DNA of 33,399 nucleotides from NCBI GenBank assembly GCA_024699595.1, contig JAILPG010000080.1, forward strand, positions 1-33,399. The letters are read 5' to 3'. Positions within the stretch are counted from its first letter, which is position 1; each line of letters starts with the position of its first letter. This DNA is from Lachnospiraceae bacterium. Its GTDB lineage: Bacteria; Bacillota_A; Clostridia; Lachnospirales; Lachnospiraceae. Of the stretch, positions 8,501-17,459 are shown in pieces. The notes under the pieces are model-generated. The model was not told where the DNA came from, did no database searches, and was given only the letters and a program-made list of their open reading frames with translations. Both the position numbers and the translations under genes were made by a program.

Positions 8501-10612
8501 TCACACAGTTACTATCATCTTAATATCCGCGCTCGATCCTCCGATCGCATACTTCCTGCCTGCCAAGAGCTCATCGGGATAAAGCTTTACATTTTTTTCC
8601 TCACCTGCGATAAGGAAGACCTTTTCAAAACCCGCAAGCTCTTTTACCGGCTCATCATCGCCCTCTCCCATCAGATACAGCTGTACTGTCTCCTTGCCGT
8701 TATAGTCTCCTGTATTGCAGACTCTTACGCTGATATAGCCCTTTTCCGTATCCACATAGGGCTCCCTGTATTCGTAGGTGGTGTATGAAAGCCCGTAACC
8801 GAAAGGATATCTCGGGATTACACCGTTCTTTTCAGTGTATCTGTAGCCTACGTAAATACCGTCCTTGTATTCCACCCTTTCTTCCAGACCGTACTCTCCG
8901 ACAGCGTGGGCAGAGCACTGTGACAGATCCTTATACATGGTCTCGGCAAGCTTGCCCATGGGATTGATCACGCCAAAGATCGCCTCCGCTACAGCCCTTC
9001 CTCCTTCCATTCCTGCATAGTAGGTCCAGAGGACAGCCTTTGCATCATCTATAAAGTGTTCCATTGATACAGCGCTTCCTGCAGTCATTACTATGACCAT
9101 GTCAGGCCTTACTTTAAGTAGGGCTTTGATGAGCTCGTTCTGCTCATAGGGAAGCTCCATATCTCTCTTGTCATTACCTTCGCAGTCCTGATCAGAATTA
9201 TGATTGAGGCCTCCTACAAAGATCACCTGATCATAGGAATCATCCGAAGCAAGCTTTACAGCCTCTTCTCTAAGGGCCTTCCTCCTGTCTGTCAGCGCCT
9301 TATCGGCCTTTTCAGCCTCTGCCGTCTTTCCGCCTCCGTCAAGCATGCTGTCTTCCTGCCATCCGATATTATGATGCGCAGCCTTTGTATTGCTGTCATA
9401 TCCGCGTACATAATCAACCCTTGCATTTCCGCCAAGCACGATCCTTAATCCGGTAAGAGGCGTGATCTCATACAGAGCCTTTATCTCGGCACTTCCTCCG
9501 CCGTCCGAATGCTTTCTGTCTGCATTCTCTCCGATCACCAACACCTTTTTCGTCTTTTCCATATCAAGCGGAAGCACCCCTTCGTTTTTCAGAAGGATCA
9601 CAGATTCCCTTGCTGTATCTAGACAGATCTTTCTCGTCTCGGCGTCATTGTAAGCACCTCTTTTACGCTCCGCATTATCAAGCATATTAAGCTTCTGCAT
9701 AAGGATAAGTATGCGGTATACCTTCTCATCTATAACACTTTCGGGAATCTCGCCTGATAATATCTTCTTCTTAAGAGGCTCTGCCATATAATAATTGTCA
9801 AAATCGGATTCGCAGGCCATCTCGATATCAAGCTCGGAAAGTGCAGCCTTATCCGTATCATGCACTCCTCCCCAGTCTGAGATGATGACACCCTCGTATC
9901 CCCATTCATCCCTCAGGGTATCCTTAAGGGTCTCTTTGTTCTGGCAGCCCTGTTCGCCGTTTATCTTGTTGTACGAACCCATTATCGTATAGGAATCGGC
10001 TTCGCATACGGCAGCCTTAAAAGCAGGATAATATATCCTGTTAAGCGCCTCTTTGCTTACGATGGTATCCACCTTAAGCCTGTCGGTCTCCTGGTTGTTT
10101 GCGACAAAATGCTTCACGCAGGCAGCCACGTCATTAGTCTGAACTCCCGTTATATGCTCAACAGCCATTTCTTTTGTAAGATACGGATCCTCGCTGAAAT
10201 ATTCAAAATTCCTGCCGCATAAGGGCGATCTCTTGATATTTACGCCGGGGCCTAATATCACATCCTTGCCTCTGCCTCTTGCTTCCATGCCAAGTCCGGT
10301 TCCGGTCATATAGGCAAGCGTCCTGTTCCATGTAGAGGCAAGAGCGCTGTTACTCGGAAAATAGGTGACTGCATCAGAGGTATCGTCTATCCTTTCAAAT
10401 CTGTCGGGCTTAAAATCAGCTCTTACTCCCATCGGACCATCCGAGGTAACAAGCCTGGGGATCCCTAGCCTTTCAACTGCCTTCGTTGCGAAGAGCTCAT
10501 TTCCGTGGATCATGCCGATCTTTTCATCAAGCGTAAGCTGTGACAGAAGCTCTTTAGCCCTGTCCTTCATCTCCTGTGTCACTTCTTTTTTCTTTACTAT
10601 TCTCTTCCCCAT
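8501..10612 (-). CDS. Glycoside hydrolase family 3 beta-glycosidase (probable beta-glucosidase)
   Basis: A 703-residue protein with no signal peptide or membrane segment, hence cytoplasmic. The GH3 N-terminal barrel (about 15-330) has LVTSDGPMGVR, KHFVANNQE and GVIISDWGGVHD; the Asp of SDW (D246) is the expected nucleophile. The GH3 C-terminal alpha/beta domain spans about 340-600, and a fibronectin type III-like domain about 615-690. It probably hydrolyses imported beta-linked oligosaccharides; the exact substrate cannot be read. GGAG lies 6 nt before the ATG. It sits between truA and rplM on the same strand, an atypical place for a sugar-degrading gene. Confidence 0.9.
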   Translation of the reverse strand: MGKRIVKKKEVTQEMKDRAKELLSQLTLDEKIGMIHGNELFATKAVERLGIPRLVTSDGPMGVRADFKPDRFERIDDTSDAVTYFPSNSALASTWNRTLAYMTGTGLGMEARGRGKDVILGPGVNIKRSPLCGRNFEYFSEDPYLTKEMAVEHITGVQTNDVAACVKHFVANNQETDRLKVDTIVSKEALNRIYYPAFKAAVCEADSYTIMGSYNKINGEQGCQNKETLKDTLRDEWGYEGVIISDWGGVHDTDKAALSELDIEMACESDFDNYYMAEPLKKKILSGEIPESVIDEKVYRILILMQKLNMLDNAERKRGAYNDAETRKICLDTARESVILLKNEGVLPLDMEKTKKVLVIGENADRKHSDGGGSAEIKALYEITPLTGLRIVLGGNARVDYVRGYDSNTKAAHHNIGWQEDSMLDGGGKTAEAEKADKALTDRRKALREEAVKLASDDSYDQVIFVGGLNHNSDQDCEGNDKRDMELPYEQNELIKALLKVRPDMVIVMTAGSAVSMEHFIDDAKAVLWTYYAGMEGGRAVAEAIFGVINPMGKLAETMYKDLSQCSAHAVGEYGLEERVEYKDGIYVGYRYTEKNGVIPRYPFGYGLSYTTYEYREPYVDTEKGYISVRVCNTGDYNGKETVQLYLMGEGDDEPVKELAGFEKVFLIAGEEKNVKLYPDELLAGRKYAIGGSSADIKMIVTV

Positions 10613-10687
10613 TCCATTCTCCGTTCCGCCGCCTCTTGTAACGGCATAAATCGCGGTCCATGCAACCTGTCTGTCTTACTGTTCTGC

Positions 10688-10708
10688 TGTTTTGCCGGTG
10701 TTTTGCCG
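10688..10708. repeat. Tandem 11-nt direct repeat upstream of the GH3 gene
   Basis: TGTTTTGCCG occurs at 10688-10697 and again at 10699-10708, offset by 11 nt, about one helical turn. It lies about 75-95 nt before the GH3 start. It could be a regulator site. I find no convincing promoter in the rest of the 151-nt truA-GH3 gap. Confidence 0.4.
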
Positions 10709-10763
10709 CTCATGCCCTGCTTTTCAGCTCATATGGTGCTTTGCTTCTAACACCGGTATCCGG

Positions 10764-11513
10764 TTAAATCACATCCTGTTTCCACTCATAGCCAAGGAGC
10801 GTGAGTCCCTTTGCCGGAGCCGTAAGTCCTGCCATGCTCCTGTCCTTTGATTCAAGGATCCCTTCCATATCGGAGGGGGTGATCTTACCTCGTCCTGCTT
10901 CTGTCAGGGTTCCTGCGATTATCCTTACCATGTTGTATAAAAAACCGTTTCCGGTCACATCTATATCTATTTCCTTTCCGGTCTTTGTTATCTTTATATC
11001 ATATATAGTGCGGACCGTAGTCTCAGCCTGTGAGCCCGCGCTGCAAAATGATTTGAAATCATGTGTTCCAATAAGATACTCAGCTGCCTCTGCCATCTTT
11101 TTTACATCAAGCTCTGTATGCACGAGGTGTGTATATCTTGAATTTGTCGGAAGGCTGAAGGCATCATTCCATATCCTGTACCTGTAGGTCTTTTTGCAGG
11201 GTACTCTTCTCGGGTGAAAATCAGCTTCTACCTCCCTTGATGCCCTGATCCTTATATCATCGGGAAGTACCGGATTGAGGGCAAAGCAGAATCTGTCACC
11301 CGGGATCGTCGAGTCCGTATCAAAGACACACACCGCGCCCTCCGCGTGAACTCCCGAGTCCGTTCTCTGCGCCCCGATCACCTTTATATCCTCGTGTAAT
11401 AGTTCTGTAAGTGTTTCGTTTAATACACTCTCTATCGTTATGACCCCGGGTTGGATCTGCCATCCGTTATAACAGGTCCCGTCATAGGCCACAGTAAGCA
11501 TGATGCGTTTCAA
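10764..11513 (-). CDS. truA: tRNA pseudouridine(38-40) synthase TruA
   Basis: A 249-residue enzyme that isomerises uridines 38-40 in the tRNA anticodon arm. The catalytic Asp is D52 in GAQRTDSGVHAEG. Other family sequences are AYDGTCYNGWQIQ, FHPRRVPCKKTYRY and FLYNMVRIIAGTL. The start is TTG with AAAGGGG 5 nt upstream. It is the fourth gene of the conserved ecfA1-ecfA2-ecfT-truA run and is separated from ecfT by 25 nt. Confidence 0.96.
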   Translation of the reverse strand: MKRIMLTVAYDGTCYNGWQIQPGVITIESVLNETLTELLHEDIKVIGAQRTDSGVHAEGAVCVFDTDSTIPGDRFCFALNPVLPDDIRIRASREVEADFHPRRVPCKKTYRYRIWNDAFSLPTNSRYTHLVHTELDVKKMAEAAEYLIGTHDFKSFCSAGSQAETTVRTIYDIKITKTGKEIDIDVTGNGFLYNMVRIIAGTLTEAGRGKITPSDMEGILESKDRSMAGLTAPAKGLTLLGYEWKQDVI

Positions 11514-11538
11514 AGTAACCCCTTTCGCAACTCTAACT

Positions 11539-12342
11539 CTACCCCCATATGATCCGTATGATCACGATCACGGCAAAATAAGATAAGATGACAGCGTAGG
11601 CGATAGTGTCCTGTTTATGGTACATAAGTGGTTTCATCTTCGTACGCCCTTCTCCTCCTCTGTAACATCTTGCCTCCATGGCAAGCGCAAGGTCACCTGC
11701 CCTCTTGAAGGCAGATACGAAAAGGGGTACCAAAAGCGGAACCAGAGCCTTTATCCTTACAAAGATATTCCCGGACTCAAAGTCCGCCCCTCTTGCCATC
11801 TGTGCCTTCATTATCTTGTCTGTCTCCTCCATCAGTATCGGGATGAACGACAGTGCAATGGATAACATCATGGCTATCTCATGTACGGGTACATGTATCC
11901 TGTTAAGACCTTTACAGAGCTTTTCAAGTGCGTCGGTCAGATTCCCCGGTGTCGTAGTAAGCGTAAGTACTGACGAGCCGAGTACGAGATACGAGAGCCT
12001 TACCACCATTTTTACAGCGGTACTTATCCCCTCTTTTGTTATCGTAACACGGCCAAAACTCACGACAGGCTCCCCGGCAGTCAGAAACAGATTGCACAGT
12101 CCCGTTATGAGCATCAGTATCACTATTGCCTTAAGTCCCTTTACCATATAAGAAAAAGGCACTCTTGAAAGATAGATGCTCACTGCAAGAAACACGGTCG
12201 CAGGAATATAGCCGATATAGCTTTTGAACAAAAACAGGGAGATTATATACAGAAAGGCACCCACTACCTTGACTCTCGGATCGAGCCGGTGGAGGATCGA
12301 ATCTGCAGGATAATACTGTCCCAGTGTAATATCTCTTAACAT
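11539..12342 (-). CDS. ecfT: Energy-coupling factor transporter transmembrane subunit EcfT
   Basis: A 267-residue membrane protein that links the two ECF ATPases to substrate-binding S components for vitamin or metal uptake. It begins MLRDITLGQYYPADSILHRLDPR, typical of the family, and has about five to six hydrophobic segments. It carries the two ATPase-coupling motifs: ARG within QMARGADFES, and ARC within MEARCYRGGEGR. AGGAT precedes the ATG. It lies downstream of ecfA2. No S component is in the window, which fits a shared (group II) ECF module. Confidence 0.95.
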   Translation of the reverse strand: MLRDITLGQYYPADSILHRLDPRVKVVGAFLYIISLFLFKSYIGYIPATVFLAVSIYLSRVPFSYMVKGLKAIVILMLITGLCNLFLTAGEPVVSFGRVTITKEGISTAVKMVVRLSYLVLGSSVLTLTTTPGNLTDALEKLCKGLNRIHVPVHEIAMMLSIALSFIPILMEETDKIMKAQMARGADFESGNIFVRIKALVPLLVPLFVSAFKRAGDLALAMEARCYRGGEGRTKMKPLMYHKQDTIAYAVILSYFAVIVIIRIIWG

Positions 12343-12390
12343 ATCCTAACCCCGGTCATAACTATCTGCTGTCTTCATAAACAGGACCGG

Positions 12391-13239
12391 TCATCTGTTT
12401 AATGCAGCAAGGATCTCTTTTTTTGCATCCTCTAAGGTGATGATATCCGTTCGTACCGGGATACCCCTGTTCCTGAGATCTAAAAGTATACGCATGACTT
12501 TTGGTATATCAAGACCTATTTCCGTCATGATCTCATGTTCACTGAAAACATTAACGGGAGTATCATCAAATATCAGATGACTCTTATCCATCACAAGCAG
12601 TCTCTGTGTATTTTCCGCAACATCATCCATACTGTGTGATACAAGGATTATGGTGATGCCACGTTCTTTTCTGATATCACTTATAAGGTTTAGTATCTCT
12701 TCCCTGCCCTGCGGGTCAAGACCTGCAGTAGGCTCATCAAGTACCAAAACCTTCGGCTTCATCGCAAGGACTCCGGCGATCGCGACCCTTCTCTTTTCAC
12801 CGCCGGAAAGATCAAACGGAGAGATATAGAAGCTTTCATCCTTAATGCCTACAAGCTTTAATGCCTCATAAGCCCGTAGCTCTACCTCGGATTTATCAAG
12901 CCCTAAGTTCTTTGGACCGAAGCATACATCACTGAACACATCCACTTCAAAGAGCTGATGCTCGGGATATTGAAACACCAAACCGACATTGCTTCGAAGC
13001 TTCTTTCTGTCATAATCCCTGTCAAAAATATCAGCACCGTCATAATACACGGTCCCGCTGTCAGGCTTTAACAGTCCGTTTAAATGCTGTACGAGAGTGG
13101 ACTTTCCGGATCCGGTAGCTCCGAGCAGTCCGACATACTCCCCGTCATCTATCTTAAAGCTCACATCATCGACGGCCTTTATCTCATATGCTGTATTCTT
13201 ACTGTAAATGTATGTTAAATGATCTACAATAATCGACAT
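12391..13239 (-). CDS. ecfA2: Energy-coupling factor ATPase EcfA2
   Basis: A 282-residue ABC ATPase. Walker A is LGATGSGKST, the signature is LSGGEKRRVAIAG, Walker B is VLVLDEPTAGLDP, and the switch His lies in LVSHSMDD. It pairs with EcfA1 as the asymmetric ATPase dimer of ECF importers. The ATG overlaps the 3' end of ecfA1 by 16 nt and has only a weak GGA upstream, so translation is probably coupled to ecfA1. Confidence 0.95.
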   Translation of the reverse strand: MSIIVDHLTYIYSKNTAYEIKAVDDVSFKIDDGEYVGLLGATGSGKSTLVQHLNGLLKPDSGTVYYDGADIFDRDYDRKKLRSNVGLVFQYPEHQLFEVDVFSDVCFGPKNLGLDKSEVELRAYEALKLVGIKDESFYISPFDLSGGEKRRVAIAGVLAMKPKVLVLDEPTAGLDPQGREEILNLISDIRKERGITIILVSHSMDDVAENTQRLLVMDKSHLIFDDTPVNVFSEHEIMTEIGLDIPKVMRILLDLRNRGIPVRTDIITLEDAKKEILAALNR

Positions 13240-14075
13240 AATTCGTCTTCCAGTTCGCGCTCGCTCAGTATCCCGTCAGACAGGGGTACGCCTTCCTGCT
13301 TAAGTTCCCAGGCAAGCTCCGTGACCTGCGGTACACTCAGTCTGATAGCCTTAAGATCCTCGACTCTTGAAAAGATCTCCTTTGGAGTCCCTTCCATCAC
13401 TATTTTTCCCTGATCCATCACAAAGACCTTATTTGCATGGATCACTTCCTCCATGTAATGGGTGATAAGGATCACGGTTATACCCTCAACATCATTAAGT
13501 GCCCTTACGGCTCTTATTACCTCTCTCCTGCCTTTTGGATCGAGCATTGCCGTAGGCTCGTCGAGCACAATGCATTTGGGATGCATTGCGACCACGCCTG
13601 CTATCGCAACTCTCTGCTTCTGTCCTCCGGAGAGTCTTCTGGGTGAGTGGTTCCTGTATTCATACATTCCGGTGATCTTAAGACTCTCTATTACCCTTTC
13701 CCAGATCTCCTTGGTCTCGACACCCATGTTCTCGGGACCGAATCCGACATCCTCCTCTACAAGCTGGCCGATGATCTGATTGTCCGGATTCTGAAACACC
13801 ATTCCCGTTGTCATCCTGACATCCCAGATATTGTCAGGCTCGGAAGTGTTTTTTCCGTCCACCCAGATCACTCCCTCGGTAGGATAGAGGATTGCGTTCA
13901 TATGCTTGGCAAGGGTCGATTTGCCTGAACCGTTGCTTCCTAGGATCGCTATAAAATCCCCGTGTTCTACCGAAAGGTCGATATCATCCACGGCTCTGGT
14001 GATCCCGTCGACCTCACCCTCTTTATCTCTTCTTATGTATTCAAATACAAGTCCTTTGGCGTCTATAAGTCCCAT
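13224..14075 (-). CDS. ecfA1: Energy-coupling factor ATPase EcfA1
   Basis: A 283-residue ABC ATPase. Walker A is LGSNGSGKST, the Q-loop VFQNPDNQIIG, the signature LSGGQKQRVAIAG, Walker B CIVLDEPTAMLDP, and the switch His lies in LITHYMEEV. The reading frame is open back to 14237, but the extra 54 residues overlap rplQ and resemble nothing, so MGLIDAKGLVFEY at 14075 is taken as the start. The ribosome-binding site is poor (TTAAAGATATC), and the start lies only 16 nt past the stem of the rplQ terminator. Expression of the ecf-truA genes may therefore rely on readthrough. Confidence 0.94.
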   Translation of the reverse strand: MGLIDAKGLVFEYIRRDKEGEVDGITRAVDDIDLSVEHGDFIAILGSNGSGKSTLAKHMNAILYPTEGVIWVDGKNTSEPDNIWDVRMTTGMVFQNPDNQIIGQLVEEDVGFGPENMGVETKEIWERVIESLKITGMYEYRNHSPRRLSGGQKQRVAIAGVVAMHPKCIVLDEPTAMLDPKGRREVIRAVRALNDVEGITVILITHYMEEVIHANKVFVMDQGKIVMEGTPKEIFSRVEDLKAIRLSVPQVTELAWELKQEGVPLSDGILSERELEDELCRLL

Positions 14076-14083
14076 GATATCTT

Positions 14084-14115
14084 TAAAAAATGGGAGCCGG
14101 CAAATGCCCGCTCCC
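14084..14115 (-). terminator. Rho-independent terminator after rplQ
   Basis: On the minus strand GGGAGC, then a G-G mismatch, then GGC pair with GCC and GCTCCC around an ATTT loop (14092-14115). ATTTTTTAAA follows (14082-14091). It ends the ribosomal transcript just before ecfA1. Confidence 0.88.
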
Positions 14116-14145
14116 AAGCTTTTTTCTAATGGCTCACAATCCTGA

Positions 14146-14682
14146 TCATACCAGCTCGATGATAACTTCCATAGCGGCATCACCCTTACGGGGTCCGATC
14201 TTGATGATCCTTGTATATCCGCCGTGACGGTTAACATACTTCGGAGCTATCTCGTCAAACATCTTTGCCACCATGTCAACTTCTTTGGTATTTCTCTTTC
14301 TGCCGGCTGCCTTATCGGGTACTTCGGTTATGGGATAGAATACCTTTAACATCTGTCTTCTGGCATGAAGCCTTGATGGCTTATCCTTCTTGATGGTCTT
14401 CTTGACCTGATCATACTTGGTCACTTTCTTTCCATCAACTACTTCCTTGATCCTCTTGCCATCCTTATCTTTTAAAGGAACCTTAGCCTCTATCTCTACG
14501 GTCTCGAAATTATCCATTTCCTTGACCGAAAGAGCTATAAGACCTTCAGCTATCTTTCTGATCTCTTTGGCTCTGGCCTCTGTTGTTGTGATCTTTCCGT
14601 GGTACAAAAGATTTGTAACCTGATTTCTAAGCAACGCCTTTCTCTGACTGCTTGTCTTACCAAGCTTTCTGTACTTTGCCAT
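14146..14682 (-). CDS. rplQ: 50S ribosomal protein bL17 with an internal insertion
   Basis: A 178-residue bL17; many bacterial versions, such as that of B. subtilis, have about 120. The N-terminus (MAKYRKLGKTSSQRKALLRN) and C-terminus (GGYTRIIKIGPRKGDAAMEVIIELV) are canonical. An extra lysine-rich segment of roughly 50 residues (about 54-102) sits just before the conserved LHARRQ (105-110). I believe similar long bL17 proteins occur in Lachnospiraceae. There is no sign of a frameshift. It is the last ribosomal gene of the cluster, after rpoA, and a terminator follows. Confidence 0.97.
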   Translation of the reverse strand: MAKYRKLGKTSSQRKALLRNQVTNLLYHGKITTTEARAKEIRKIAEGLIALSVKEMDNFETVEIEAKVPLKDKDGKRIKEVVDGKKVTKYDQVKKTIKKDKPSRLHARRQMLKVFYPITEVPDKAAGRKRNTKEVDMVAKMFDEIAPKYVNRHGGYTRIIKIGPRKGDAAMEVIIELV

Positions 14683-14711
14683 TTTTTCTCCTTCCGTGAC
14701 GCTCTTCGGGC

Positions 14712-15665
14712 TTACTCACCGTTTTTTAACTGCAGTCCAAGTTCCTTAAGCTTTAACAGAACTTCTTCCAATGACTTGCGTCCAAGATTACGTACTCTCA
14801 TCATTTCATCGGGTGTCTTGGCCGTAAGTTCTTCTACAGTATTGATTCCTGCTCTCTTTAAACAATTGTATGAACGGACTGAAAGCTCCAGATCATCAAT
14901 TGACATTACCATTACCTTTTCCTTCTCGTCATCTTCCTTGACTACCATGACTTCTGCGTTCTTGGCATTCTCGGAAAGATCGATGAACAGTGAAAGGTGC
15001 TCGCTTAATACCTTGGCCGCAAGGCTTACTGCCTCATCGGGCGCAAGAGTACCGTTTGTGAATACTTCAAGCGAAAGCTTGTCATAATCCGTTATCTGGC
15101 CTACTCTGGTATTCTCGACCGTCATATTTACACGCTCTACAGGTGTATAAATGGAATCAACCGCTATAACTCCTATAGGCGTATCTTCTGATTTGTTCTT
15201 ATCCGAGCCCTGATATCCTCTGCCGTTTGTTATCGTCAGTTCGATATAGAGCTTTGCTTTGGAACCGCTTAATGTTGCGATCTTTAAATCCTTGTTAAGG
15301 ATCTCGATATCTGAATCACACTGGATATCAGCAGCGGTAACCACTCCCTCGCCTTCGTAGTTGATCGTGGCCGTCTTGGGCTCACCCGAAGAACTGTCAT
15401 TTCTGATCGCGAGGCTCTTGATGTTCATTATTATCTCGGTAACATCTTCCTTTACACCGGGAATGGAGCTGAACTCATGCAGTACTCCGTCAATCTTTAC
15501 CTGGCTTACTGCGGTACCGGGAAGTGACGAAAGCATGATCCTTCTGAGTGAATTGCCAAGTGTTATTCCATAGCCTCTCTCTAAAGGCTCTACTACGAAC
15601 TTACCGTACTTCTTATCACTAGAGATCTCTACGATCTGTATTGCTGGTTTTTCAAAATCGAACAA
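14712..15665 (-). CDS. rpoA: RNA polymerase alpha subunit
   Basis: A 317-residue alpha subunit. The N-terminal dimerisation and assembly domain (about 1-230) includes [20 protein letters not shown] and SSLPGTAV. A linker leads to the C-terminal DNA- and activator-binding domain (about 250-312) with [21 protein letters not shown] and [11 protein letters not shown]. The start is TTG, supported by GGGGG 8 nt upstream and the usual MFDFEKP N-terminus. It lies between rpsD and rplQ. Confidence 0.98.
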   Translation of the reverse strand: MFDFEKPAIQIVEISSDKKYGKFVVEPLERGYGITLGNSLRRIMLSSLPGTAVSQVKIDGVLHEFSSIPGVKEDVTEIIMNIKSLAIRNDSSSGEPKTATINYEGEGVVTAADIQCDSDIEILNKDLKIATLSGSKAKLYIELTITNGRGYQGSDKNKSEDTPIGVIAVDSIYTPVERVNMTVENTRVGQITDYDKLSLEVFTNGTLAPDEAVSLAAKVLSEHLSLFIDLSENAKNAEVMVVKEDDEKEKVMVMSIDDLELSVRSYNCLKRAGINTVEELTAKTPDEMMRVRNLGRKSLEEVLLKLKELGLQLKNGE

Positions 15666-15716
15666 TGCAGGTACCCCCTTTTCATTGATTTACTATAAAC
15701 CGCTAACCTTTAGGGT

Positions 15717-16310
15717 TTACTTGGAATACAACTCGACTATCAGCATCTCGTTTACGGGAACATCGATCTCCTCACGGGTAGGAAGGTTCTTGATTTCTCC
15801 CTTTAAGTTGTCAAGATCAACCTCAAGCCATGCGGGGATGATCCTTCCGCCGGTAACCTCAAGGATATCCTTATATCTCTGAAGACCCTTGCTCTTTTCC
15901 CTTATCTCGATAACATCTCCTGCCTTTACAAGATATGAAGGGATGTTAACAGACTTTCCGTTTACAAGCACATGTCTGTGTCCTACGATCTGTCTTGCTT
16001 CTCTCCTGGTCCTTGCAAAAGCCATCCTGAATATTACATTGTCCAATCTGCTCTCAAGCATGACCATGAGGTTTTCACCTGTCATGCCCTTCATGTGGTC
16101 GGCTTTCTCATAATAATTTCTGAAAGGTTTTTCCAGAACACCATATATAAACTTTGCTTTCTGCTTTTCTCTTAACTGAAGACCATACTCACTTACCTTC
16201 CTGCTTGAGCGGGTCAGTGATCTCTTTGACTTCTTGTCATATCCCAGAAACATGGGCTCTATTCCAAGTGATCTGCATCTCTTGAGTATGGGTACTCTGT
16301 TGACTGCCAT
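15717..16310 (-). CDS. rpsD: 30S ribosomal protein uS4
   Basis: A 197-residue uS4, a primary 16S rRNA-binding protein. The S4 RNA-binding domain contains [21 protein letters not shown] and [17 protein letters not shown]. It lacks the zinc cysteines of some S4 proteins (N-terminus [16 protein letters not shown]). AAGGAGG precedes the ATG. In E. coli S4 represses the alpha operon through the rpsM leader, and in B. subtilis it autoregulates rpsD. Here rpsD follows rpsK after a 93-nt spacer with two hairpins. Confidence 0.98.
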   Translation of the reverse strand: MAVNRVPILKRCRSLGIEPMFLGYDKKSKRSLTRSSRKVSEYGLQLREKQKAKFIYGVLEKPFRNYYEKADHMKGMTGENLMVMLESRLDNVIFRMAFARTRREARQIVGHRHVLVNGKSVNIPSYLVKAGDVIEIREKSKGLQRYKDILEVTGGRIIPAWLEVDLDNLKGEIKNLPTREEIDVPVNEMLIVELYSK

Positions 16311-16328
16311 TAATTTTTCCTCCTTAAA

Positions 16329-16375
16329 TGAACTTATATGTTCACTCTATACTACAGAGAACGAATCATTCGTTC
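16329..16375 (-). repeat. Two hairpins in the rpsK-rpsD spacer, including GAACGAA copy 1
   Basis: GAACGAA (16359-16365) and TTCGTTC (16369-16375) pair around TCA, and TGAAC (16329-16333) pairs with GTTCA (16340-16344). In the transcript the first hairpin reads GTGAACGAATGATTCGTTC and TATAGAG follows a few bases later. The same order of elements precedes rpsH (23719-23739). The spacer is 93 nt, longer than most junctions in the cluster. Confidence 0.65.
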
Positions 16376-16403
16376 ACGAAACTAACTTGTCCCAAAACAG
16401 CGG

Positions 16404-16799
16404 TCATACTCTCCTGCGCTTGGGAGGACGACATCCGTTATGAGGAACGGGTGTAACATCACTGATGCTTACAACCTCAAGACCGTTTGCTGCCAAAGCT
16501 CTTATAGCAGCCTCTCTTCCTGAGCCCGGTCCCTTTACAAATACATCTACTGTCTTAAGACCATGAACCAGGGCAGCCTTTGTTGCCGTTTCAGCAGCCA
16601 TCTGTGCTGCATATGGAGTAGATTTCCTTGAACCTCTGAATCCCAGACCGCCGGCACTTGCCCATGATAAAGCATTGCCTTCAGTATCAGTTAATGTAAC
16701 TATAGTGTTATTAAATGATGCCTGAATATGCGCCTGTCCCCGTTCAACGTTTTTCTTGACACGCTTCTTTGTTACTTTTTTTGCACCTGTCTTTGCCAT
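16404..16799 (-). CDS. rpsK: 30S ribosomal protein uS11
   Basis: A 131-residue uS11 of the small-subunit platform. Conserved regions are [38 protein letters not shown] and [18 protein letters not shown]. An AGTAGG-type site precedes the ATG. It lies 33 nt after rpsM and is followed by the structured rpsK-rpsD spacer. Confidence 0.98.
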   Translation of the reverse strand: MAKTGAKKVTKKRVKKNVERGQAHIQASFNNTIVTLTDTEGNALSWASAGGLGFRGSRKSTPYAAQMAAETATKAALVHGLKTVDVFVKGPGSGREAAIRALAANGLEVVSISDVTPVPHNGCRPPKRRRV

Positions 16800-16832
16800 T
16801 AAACTAACCTACTTTCTAAATGAATTTACTTA

Positions 16833-17201
16833 TTACTTTTTCTTTCCTGCTACAGTTCTCTTGGGACCCTTACGTGTCCTTGCGTTGGTCTTTGTCTTCT
16901 GACCGCGGACGGGAAGTCCCTTTCTGTGACGTATGCCTCTGTAACATCCGATCTCCTGTAATCTCTTAATGTTAAGGGCTACTTCACGCCTCAGATCACC
17001 TTCTACCTGATAGTCTGAATCGACGATGTCACTGATCCTCTTAACCTCTTCGTCGGTAAGATCACGACATCTGGTATCGGGGTTAACCTTAGCCTGAGCT
17101 AAGATCTTTGTTGCACTCGGTCTTCCGATCCCGTATACGTACGTAAGACCGATCTCAACACGCTTGTCTCTTGGTAAATCAACACCTGAAATACGAGCCA
17201 T
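16833..17201 (-). CDS. rpsM: 30S ribosomal protein uS13
   Basis: A 122-residue uS13 of the small-subunit head, which contacts tRNA and uL5 across the subunit bridge. It has [51 protein letters not shown] and a basic tail ending [16 protein letters not shown] lies about 10 nt before the ATG. It is preceded by an unusually long 258-nt structured spacer after rpmJ. Confidence 0.98.
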   Translation of the reverse strand: MARISGVDLPRDKRVEIGLTYVYGIGRPSATKILAQAKVNPDTRCRDLTDEEVKRISDIVDSDYQVEGDLRREVALNIKRLQEIGCYRGIRHRKGLPVRGQKTKTNARTRKGPKRTVAGKKK

Positions 17202-17459
17202 TTTCTGTTACCTCTTTCCTTTCATTCTTGAAAATGATGTAATCGCCTTAAGCGATCTCAACAAATTGACTGGGACCCTTTTAAAGGATCCTTCCGGACG
17301 GTAAGGTCCGGACGTTTCCGGCAGAGCCGGTATCAATCGAAGATAAGCCCGTATTTTACAAACGAGTTATCTATCTTTTGCATATTTACCGTAATGCCTC
17401 ATGACGGTAAGGCGCATATTTACGGAAAAATGCGTTCTTTCAGCCGCTTTTTCAGGGAA
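17202..17459 (-). promoter_or_regulatory. Structured 258-nt rpmJ-rpsM spacer, candidate leader RNA
   Basis: At least four hairpins lie in series: ATCGC/GCGAT (17242-17256), TCCGGAC/GTCCGGA around 6 nt (17293-17312), CCGGC/GCCGG around AGA (17318-17330), and TTACCGT/ACGGTAA around 11 nt (17386-17410). An imperfect stem with one wobble spans 17273-17291. The direct repeat GCATATTTAC (17380-17389 and 17414-17423) overlaps and flanks the last hairpin. No long reading frame or convincing promoter is visible. The position matches the S4-regulated leader upstream of rpsM in E. coli; homology is not implied. Confidence 0.55.

Noticed and set aside
14076..14237. 54-codon N-terminal extension of ecfA1
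   Set aside because: It overlaps rplQ and its terminator and resembles no ATPase sequence; the family start is MGLIDAKGLVFEY at 14075.
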